The position numbers and the translations under genes were made by a program. From CAWKDC01 sp964383495 (GTDB lineage: Bacteria > Pseudomonadota > Gammaproteobacteria > JABCZS01), in the NCBI GenBank assembly GCA_964383495.1, contig CAYLHG010000021.1, forward strand, positions 1 through 18,103: 18,103 nt of DNA, in the 5' to 3' direction. Position 1 is the first letter of the stretch. Each line of letters starts with the position of its first letter. A model generated the notes under the pieces. The model was given only the letters and a program-made list of their open reading frames with translations, was not told the DNA's origin and did no database searches. Shown here piece by piece: positions 13,017 through 18,103 of this stretch.

Positions 13017-13789
13017 TTGATCCTGTGGCATTTTCCTTAGGGCCCATACACATTCATTGGTATGGGTTAATGTATTTATTGGGGTTTATAGGCGCATATT
13101 TACTTGGGCTTTATCGCATTCGCTATAAAACAGCCCCCCTAACTGCTGCGCAATTAAATGATTTTATTTTTGTGTGGATGGTGTTAGGTGTTGTATTAGG
13201 CGGGCGCGTAGGGTACGTGATATTTTATCAGTGGTCTTATTTTATCCATCATCCTTTCTATTTATTTGAAATATGGGGCGGTGGCATGTCTTTTCATGGA
13301 GGCATGCTAGGCGTAGGATTATCTGCATGGTTGTACGCGCGCAAAGAAAAAGTATGTGTGTGGGATTTAACAGACATGGCAGCGCTAATGGTGCCCATTG
13401 GTCTAGGGCTAGGGCGTTTAGGAAATTTTATTAATGGAGAATTGTGGGGACGCGTGACGGATGTTCCGTGGGGAATGGTATTTCCTGCGGCGGGGGCGTT
13501 GCCTCGTCATCCTTCTGCTTTGTATGAGGCAGGGTTAGAAGGTGTTGTATTAGGTGTGCTGCTGTGGATTTATGCGCGCAAACCGCGCGCAACAGGCACG
13601 GTAACCGGTTTATTTTTAATATTATATGGCACGTTCAGGTTTGGCATTGAAATGTTGAGAGAACCGGACGCACACCTTGGCTTTTTGGCCTTTGGTTTTA
13701 CGTTAGGGCAGTGGTTATGTGTGCCCATGATATTATTAGGAGCTTTTTTCATGACTCGCCAGGAGCGTACAACATGCAACAATACTTAA
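13013..13789 (+). CDS. lgt: Lgt, prolipoprotein diacylglyceryl transferase
   Basis: Lgt transfers diacylglycerol from phosphatidylglycerol to the lipobox cysteine of prolipoproteins, the first step of lipoprotein maturation in the inner membrane. With the TTG start the protein has 258 residues and begins (M)IDPVAFSLGP...HWYGLMY, the usual Lgt opening. It contains the HGG motif (H95-G97) and the signature GRLGNFINGELWGR (134-147, R135 and N138), and R209 in FRFGIEMLREPD near the C-terminus. About seven hydrophobic helices are visible. An ATG at 12995 or 12848 would add residues foreign to the family. Its 3' end overlaps thyA by 16 bases. Confidence 0.95.
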   Translation: MIDPVAFSLGPIHIHWYGLMYLLGFIGAYLLGLYRIRYKTAPLTAAQLNDFIFVWMVLGVVLGGRVGYVIFYQWSYFIHHPFYLFEIWGGGMSFHGGMLGVGLSAWLYARKEKVCVWDLTDMAALMVPIGLGLGRLGNFINGELWGRVTDVPWGMVFPAAGALPRHPSALYEAGLEGVVLGVLLWIYARKPRATGTVTGLFLILYGTFRFGIEMLREPDAHLGFLAFGFTLGQWLCVPMILLGAFFMTRQERTTCNNT

Positions 13790-14568
13790 ATTTGATGAAA
13801 TATGTGATGGACCACGGCGTTCGCAAAGCTGATCGCACTGGCACAGGCACGCGCAGTATTTTTGGTTACCAAATGCGTTTTGATTTAAGTGAAGGCTTTC
13901 CTTTGGTGACAACCAAAAAAACGCATTTACGTTCGATTGTTCATGAATTACTGTGGTTTCTAAAAGGTGATACGAATATTCAATATTTAAAAGAAAATAA
14001 CGTGAGTATTTGGGATGAATGGGCTGATGAGTCTGGAAATTTAGGGCCTGTGTATGGGCACCAATGGCGATCTTGGCCGACTGCTGATGGGCGCACGATT
14101 GATCAAATCACAAAATTGATTGATCAAATCAAGCACAATCCTGATTCGCGCCGTTTAATTGTATCTGCGTGGAATGTGGGAGATATTGAGAAAATGGCAT
14201 TGCCTCCGTGCCATTGTTTCATGCAGTTTTATGTGGCTGAAGGAAAATTATCTTGCCAATTGTATCAACGCAGTGCAGATATTTTTTTAGGTGTGCCTTT
14301 TAATATCGCTTCATATGCATTGTTAACCAGAATGATTGCGCAAGTGACAGGGTTGAAGCCGGGTGAATTCGTGCATACTTTAGGTGATGCTCATTTATAT
14401 GAAAATCATTTGGAACAAGCGAAGTTGCAATTAACACGTACGCCTTACCCTTTACCAACAATGACACTTAACCCCGCCGCTCAAAATATTTTTGATTTTA
14501 AATTTGAAGATTTTGCATTGAGTCAGTATCAGGCGCATCCACACATTTCAGCACCGGTGGCCGTATGA
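13774..14568 (+). CDS. thyA: ThyA, thymidylate synthase
   Basis: ThyA methylates dUMP to dTMP using 5,10-methylenetetrahydrofolate, releasing dihydrofolate. The 264-residue protein equals the E. coli enzyme in length. It has the N-terminal phosphate-binding DRTGTGT (R21), the catalytic cysteine C146 in PPCHCFMQFYV, and D169 and N177 in the RSADIFLGVPFNIASYA block. The ATG at 13774 is chosen because CAGGAG lies eight bases upstream; an upstream in-frame ATG at 13711 would add non-family residues. It overlaps the end of lgt and, by ATGA, the start of folA, whose enzyme recycles the dihydrofolate it makes. Confidence 0.98.
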   Translation: MQQYLNLMKYVMDHGVRKADRTGTGTRSIFGYQMRFDLSEGFPLVTTKKTHLRSIVHELLWFLKGDTNIQYLKENNVSIWDEWADESGNLGPVYGHQWRSWPTADGRTIDQITKLIDQIKHNPDSRRLIVSAWNVGDIEKMALPPCHCFMQFYVAEGKLSCQLYQRSADIFLGVPFNIASYALLTRMIAQVTGLKPGEFVHTLGDAHLYENHLEQAKLQLTRTPYPLPTMTLNPAAQNIFDFKFEDFALSQYQAHPHISAPVAV

Positions 14569-15056
14569 AATCGATAGCATTGATTGTTGCCATGGCAGAA
14601 AATCGTGTGATTGGTAAAGACAATCAAATGCCTTGGCACATGCCGGCAGATTTGAAACATTTTAAATCGCTCACGTTTGGAAAGCCTATTATCATGGGGC
14701 GAAAAACGTTTGATTCGTTAGGGCGTGCCTTGCCTGGCCGCGATAATTTAATAGTTTCACGGAACACACAATATTATGCGCCTGGTGCTACAGTATATGG
14801 TAGTTTGCCAGAAGCACTCGATGCTGCACATGCTGCAGAAGTCATGATCATTGGGGGTGCGCAAATATTCGAACAAGCGTTACCCATGGCAGACACATTA
14901 TATGTAACATCGATTGATTTGGCAGTAGAAGGGGATACTTTTTTCCCTCCGTGGAACGAGGCAGAGTGGCAAGAAGTTTCACGAGAAGCGCATGAGGCTG
15001 ATGAAAACAATCCTCACGCATATACTTTCATTACTTTAAAAAGAGGGCGCGCATGA
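14565..15056 (+). CDS. folA: FolA, dihydrofolate reductase
   Basis: FolA reduces dihydrofolate to tetrahydrofolate with NADPH, closing the cycle started by ThyA; it is the trimethoprim target. The 163-residue protein shows NRVIGKDNQMPWHMPADL (13-30), containing the substrate-binding acid D29 and W24. It also has MGRKTF (44-49) and LPGRDNLIVSR for NADPH phosphate binding, and IIGGAQIF (95-102). The size is typical of chromosomal bacterial enzymes. Its start overlaps the thyA stop and its stop overlaps the transporter start, each by four bases, so the three genes are translationally coupled. Confidence 0.98.
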   Translation: MKSIALIVAMAENRVIGKDNQMPWHMPADLKHFKSLTFGKPIIMGRKTFDSLGRALPGRDNLIVSRNTQYYAPGATVYGSLPEALDAAHAAEVMIIGGAQIFEQALPMADTLYVTSIDLAVEGDTFFPPWNEAEWQEVSREAHEADENNPHAYTFITLKRGRA

Positions 15057-16420
15057 AATTTTTTTCACGTCGTAAAACATTATTAGATCGCACACAAGAA
15101 TGGACGTCTGCATTAGGATTTGTATTAGCAACCAGTGGCGCCGCAGTTGGATTGGGTAATATATGGATGTTCCCTTTCATGACAGGAATGAATGGCGGTG
15201 CCGCATTTATCATCATTTATTTATTGTGCGTGTTATTTATGGGTGTGCCCATCATGATGGCTGAAACGTTAGTGGGGCGTTATGGTCGTGCCAATGTCAT
15301 TGAATCGTTGGAAACGGTTGCGCATGCGTCAAAAGCGTCTCGTCGATGGGGGCTGCTAGGTTTGTGGGGTGGGTTTGCACTCATCCTCATGTTATCTTTT
15401 TATAGCGTTGTTTCTGGATGGACCATTGCATATTTTTTCAAAACAATGAGTGGTGCTTTTGTTGAAATAGATACAGAAAATGTGAAAGCGGTGTGGGACG
15501 CTTTTATGGCAAGCCCGTTACAATTATTGTTTTATCACACTGTATTTATGCTGATGACGATGGGCGTGGTGGCGCTAGGTGTTGAAAAAGGTTTAGAGCG
15601 TGCGTCTAAAATTATGATGCCAGGTTTGATCGTAATTTTATTATTATTAGTGGGATATGCATGGATAGCAGGTGATGTGCAGCAAAGTATCAACTTTTTA
15701 TTCAAACCTGACTTTTCTAAAGTAAATTCAGACACAGTATTAACAGCCATGGGTTTAGCTTTTTTTAGTTTGGCATTAGGTGCAGGATGTATTGCAACCT
15801 ATGCTTCTTATTTAAAGAAAGGTGAAAAAGTAGTAGGGGATATTTTTAAAATTGCAGGAATCGATACAGCGATTGCTATTCTAGCTGGTTTAGCAATTTT
15901 TCCTTTAGTGTTCGCGTATGAGTTAACACCGCAAGCAGGACCGGGTTTAGTATTTGAAGTGTTGCCGATGGCTTTTGGACAAATGCCTTTTGGGCGAGAA
16001 GTAGGGATGGCATTTTTCTTATTATTGTTGTTTGCAGTATGGACATCTTCTATTTCTTTAGCAGAGCCTTTGGTGGCAATATTGCATGAACGGTTTCATC
16101 AAACACGTACACAAGCGGTGATAATAGTAGGTGTGGCGGGATGGTTGATGGGAATTGCAGTATTACTCTCTTTTAATCAATGGTCAGATATTACTTTCTG
16201 GGGGCAGAATTTTTTTGATATTGCCACAGGTTTGCCGAATAAAATACTTTTGCCAATAGGCGGACTGATGTTTGCAATTTTCGCAGGTTATGTAGTGAAG
16301 CCTGCATTGGCCCAAGAAGCGCTAGGATTACAAAGTAAGAAAGCGTTTCAAGTGTGGCGCTTTTTGGTATGCACCATAGCACCGTTAGCGATTATTGGGG
16401 TATTGATGGCGTCGCTTTGA
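15053..16420 (+). CDS. NSS-family sodium-dependent transporter (LeuT fold)
   Basis: Neurotransmitter:sodium symporter family proteins import amino acids or related solutes with Na+. The 455-residue protein has 11-12 hydrophobic helices and the helix-1 signature SGAAVGLGNIWMFPF (28-42), the unwound substrate/Na+ site region. Position 39 is methionine where relatives usually have arginine or lysine (the LeuT R30 extracellular gate position). The acidic partner region on helix 10 still appears to have an aspartate (FFDIATG). Substrate cannot be assigned. It is the last gene of the operon, overlapping folA by four bases, and its stop is 16 bases from that of convergent pyrE. No terminator is visible between them. 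Confidence 0.9.
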   Translation: MKFFSRRKTLLDRTQEWTSALGFVLATSGAAVGLGNIWMFPFMTGMNGGAAFIIIYLLCVLFMGVPIMMAETLVGRYGRANVIESLETVAHASKASRRWGLLGLWGGFALILMLSFYSVVSGWTIAYFFKTMSGAFVEIDTENVKAVWDAFMASPLQLLFYHTVFMLMTMGVVALGVEKGLERASKIMMPGLIVILLLLVGYAWIAGDVQQSINFLFKPDFSKVNSDTVLTAMGLAFFSLALGAGCIATYASYLKKGEKVVGDIFKIAGIDTAIAILAGLAIFPLVFAYELTPQAGPGLVFEVLPMAFGQMPFGREVGMAFFLLLLFAVWTSSISLAEPLVAILHERFHQTRTQAVIIVGVAGWLMGIAVLLSFNQWSDITFWGQNFFDIATGLPNKILLPIGGLMFAIFAGYVVKPALAQEALGLQSKKAFQVWRFLVCTIAPLAIIGVLMASL

Positions 16421-16436
16421 CATCCTACCCAAACAA

Positions 16437-17063
16437 CTAACGTGCTACTATTTTTTCCGCATATTCTGCTAGTTCTTTTTGGTTTTTTAGCATTGCTAAT
16501 AAATCAGTAAACGTAGCTAGCGCATATATAGGCACGTTTAATTGTTTGCTTAATGTTTGTATCGCAGAAAGAGGATCTTCGTCATTGACTTTTTCTTGTC
16601 GATCAAATAATACAATAATGCCGCTTAAAGTTGCTTCTGTTGCTTGAATTAAGGCTACTGATTCTCGAATAGCAGTGCCTGCAGTGATCACGTCATCAAT
16701 CAGTACCACATTACCTTTTAAGGGTGCGCCTATTAACGTACCGCCCTCACCATGATCTTTTATTTCTTTTCGATTAAATGCATAAGGCAAATCTTTCCCT
16801 TGTGCAGCCATTGCAACTGCAGTGCCGGAAACGAGTGGAATACCTTTATAAGCAGGGCCAAATAACATATCAACAGGAAGTTGTTTCGCAATAATAGTGT
16901 GCGCATAACATTCGCCTAGTACTTTAAGCGCGTGGCCTGTATTAAATAATCCTGCATTAAAAAAGTAAGGACTTTTTCGACCTGATTTCAGTGTAAATTC
17001 GCCAAACTGTAGGACATTGTAGTCAAGGGCAAGTTGTAAGAATATTTCTTGGGAGGTAGGCAT
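16437..17063 (-). CDS. pyrE: PyrE, orotate phosphoribosyltransferase
   Basis: PyrE joins orotate to PRPP to make OMP in de novo pyrimidine synthesis. The 208-residue protein has the N-terminal substrate region LKSGRKSPYF, FGPAYKGIPL (68-77), the flexible catalytic loop RKEIKDHGEGG (98-108), and the PRPP-binding motif VVLIDDVITAGTA (119-131). The ATG at 17061-17063 is supported by AAGGAG with about five bases of spacing. It stands alone on the minus strand, divergent from xth. No attenuator hairpin of the E. coli rph-pyrE type is seen in the short leader. Confidence 0.97.
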   Translation of the reverse strand: MPTSQEIFLQLALDYNVLQFGEFTLKSGRKSPYFFNAGLFNTGHALKVLGECYAHTIIAKQLPVDMLFGPAYKGIPLVSGTAVAMAAQGKDLPYAFNRKEIKDHGEGGTLIGAPLKGNVVLIDDVITAGTAIRESVALIQATEATLSGIIVLFDRQEKVNDEDPLSAIQTLSKQLNVPIYALATFTDLLAMLKNQKELAEYAEKIVAR

Positions 17064-17091
17064 AGAGGCTCCTTTTATGCTTCCAACGTAA

Positions 17092-17113
17092 AGTATACAC
17101 TAAATGCTATACT
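17092..17113. promoter_or_regulatory. Divergent -10 elements for pyrE and xth
   Basis: On the minus strand TATACT (17092-17097) lies about 30 bases before the pyrE ATG. On the plus strand TATACT (17108-17113), preceded by TGC as an extended -10, lies about 38 bases before the xth ATG. Convincing -35 boxes are missing for both. The two start regions overlap. Confidence 0.5.
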
Positions 17114-17150
17114 GTAGGCCTTCATTAAAGGCTTGAAAGTAAGGATGGGT

Positions 17151-17918
17151 ATGAAAGTTACAACATTAAACATCAACAGTGTCCGCAATGCCGCAAAAAA
17201 AGGTTTTTTTGAGTGGATGCATCAAGAAGCGCCAGATGTGATGTGTCTACAAGAAACAAAAGTTAAATATGCTGAATTAACGGATCCTATTTTTCACCCT
17301 GAAGGATATCATTTGGCATTTTCAGATGCGCAAAAGCCAGGATATAGTGGTGTTGCAATATACGCAAAAGAAAAACCAAAACACATTCACACACGATTTG
17401 GGCATGAAATTATTGATAACGAGGGACGTTTTGTGCGCATGGATTTTGAGGGCGTGAGTGTTGTCTCTTTGTACATGCCTTCAGGGACAACAGGAGAAGT
17501 GCGACAAGCTATCAAATATCAGTTGATGGAAGTGATAGGTGATTTTTTGCAAGCGATATTACGTGAAAAAAGATCAATGATCTTATGTGGTGATTGGAAT
17601 ATTGCGCATAAAGTGATTGATATTAAAAATGCATCAGGCAATAAAAAGAATTCCGGTTTTTTGCCAGAAGAACGCGCTTGGTTAGATAAAGTGTTTGATG
17701 AATGGGGTTTTGTAGATGCATTTCGAGTATTGAACCATGAAAAAGATCAATATACGTGGTGGTCAAACCGTGGTCAAGCGTATGCTAAAAATGTGGGATG
17801 GCGAATTGATTATCAAATTATCACGCCTGACCTCAAAAATCACGTTGTGAATGTAGATATTTATAAAGAAAAACGTTTTTCTGACCATGCGCCGCTGACG
17901 ATAAAATATAAGGCTTAA
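17151..17918 (+). CDS. xth: Exodeoxyribonuclease III family AP endonuclease
   Basis: Enzymes of this family cut DNA at abasic sites and remove 3' blocking groups in base excision repair. The 255-residue protein has all family signatures: LNINSVR with N7, LQETK with E35, Y109 in LYMPSG, GDWNIAH with D148 and N150, SGFLPEERAW, GWRIDYQI with D220, and SDHAPL with D245-H246. The ATG at 17151 is chosen because TAAGG lies at a normal distance before it. The ATG at 17145 sits directly on that site, and a TTG at 17133 precedes it. It is probably transcribed alone and divergent from pyrE. Confidence 0.95.
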   Translation: MKVTTLNINSVRNAAKKGFFEWMHQEAPDVMCLQETKVKYAELTDPIFHPEGYHLAFSDAQKPGYSGVAIYAKEKPKHIHTRFGHEIIDNEGRFVRMDFEGVSVVSLYMPSGTTGEVRQAIKYQLMEVIGDFLQAILREKRSMILCGDWNIAHKVIDIKNASGNKKNSGFLPEERAWLDKVFDEWGFVDAFRVLNHEKDQYTWWSNRGQAYAKNVGWRIDYQIITPDLKNHVVNVDIYKEKRFSDHAPLTIKYKA

Positions 17919-17967
17919 TTGTCTGTCGTAGAGACGCATAACGTCGGATCGGAGGCCGGGGATAATA

Positions 17968-18103
17968 TTACCCTAGCATCCGCTCTATCTCATCCATCAA
18001 TTTTTGATAGAGTTCATCATATGGACCAGAGCGCGCCTTCAGTGCTTCTTCTAATGCTTCTACATTATTTTTTAAACGCGTTGCTTCAATGTAACAAAGA
18101 TCT
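17968..18103 (-). CDS. C-terminal end of an unidentified coiled-coil-like protein
   Basis: A minus-strand frame enters from the right edge and ends at TAA 17968-17970, giving 44 residues. They are strongly helical and charged with a heptad-like pattern (IEATRLKNNVEALEEALKA, then DELYQKLMDEIERMLG). Composition and the absence of stops suggest a real gene tail, convergent with xth 49 bases away. No family is recognisable from this piece. Confidence 0.55.
   Translation of the reverse strand, partial: DLCYIEATRLKNNVEALEEALKARSGPYDELYQKLMDEIERMLG

Noticed and set aside
17118..17132. Small hairpin GCCTT/AAGGC in the xth leader
   Set aside because: Only five base pairs with no T-run; probably chance.
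17918..17980. Possible terminator between xth and the right-edge gene (GGGG...CCC around 17958-17973)
   Set aside because: The stem has mismatches at several positions and overlaps the stop codon of the partial gene; not convincing.
1..18103. CRISPR arrays, tRNA, rRNA or prophage genes
   Set aside because: No regularly spaced repeats, cloverleaf-like segments or phage-type genes were seen on either strand.

Overview
The window is a compact, moderately AT-rich stretch of bacterial chromosome. Three things point to a gammaproteobacterium: MutH, the Coq7-type ubiquinone hydroxylase, and the overall gene set (ispG, rdgB, hemW, pit, lgt, thyA, folA, pyrE, xth). Low GC, host-associated-style accessory genes and decaying accessory genes suggest a Legionellales/Coxiella-like lineage. 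That placement is inference; no rRNA or other direct phylogenetic marker is present.

Layout. (1) 1-3170: a short possible gene tail, then a minus-strand operon ispG > rdgB > hemW (isoprenoid precursor synthesis, nucleotide-pool cleaning, heme delivery to proteins) with coupled junctions and a recognisable promoter upstream of ispG. (2) 3261-7622: an accessory block. It holds an intact AAA+/DUF4143-type ATPase (minus), a divergent VapBC-like toxin-antitoxin pair (plus) behind a palindromic operator, and a 688-residue multi-segment membrane protein (plus) that I do not recognise. (3) 7625-10632: a minus-strand operon DUF47 regulator > Pit phosphate transporter > small secreted cysteine-rich protein > coq7, with gaps of 5 and 4 bases and a 4-base overlap. 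(4) 10803-11463: a second DUF4143-type ATPase gene, broken by a one-base deletion and a large internal deletion. (5) 11484-12158: mutH (minus), almost back to back with (6) 12174-16420: a plus-strand operon TSUP permease > lgt > thyA > folA > NSS transporter in which every junction overlaps. (7) 16437-17918: pyrE (minus) and xth (plus), divergent from a 69-87 bp spacer. (8) 17968-18103: the C-terminal end of a minus-strand gene running off the window.

Most of the window is housekeeping metabolism: thyA/folA form the dTMP-folate cycle, pyrE makes UMP, and rdgB, mutH and xth guard DNA against aberrant nucleotides, mismatches and abasic sites. The parts worth a second look are the accessory block 3261-7622, especially the orphan glycine-zipper membrane protein and its leader, the two palindromic operators around the ATPase/toxin-antitoxin divergent region, and the recently decayed ATPase paralogue.
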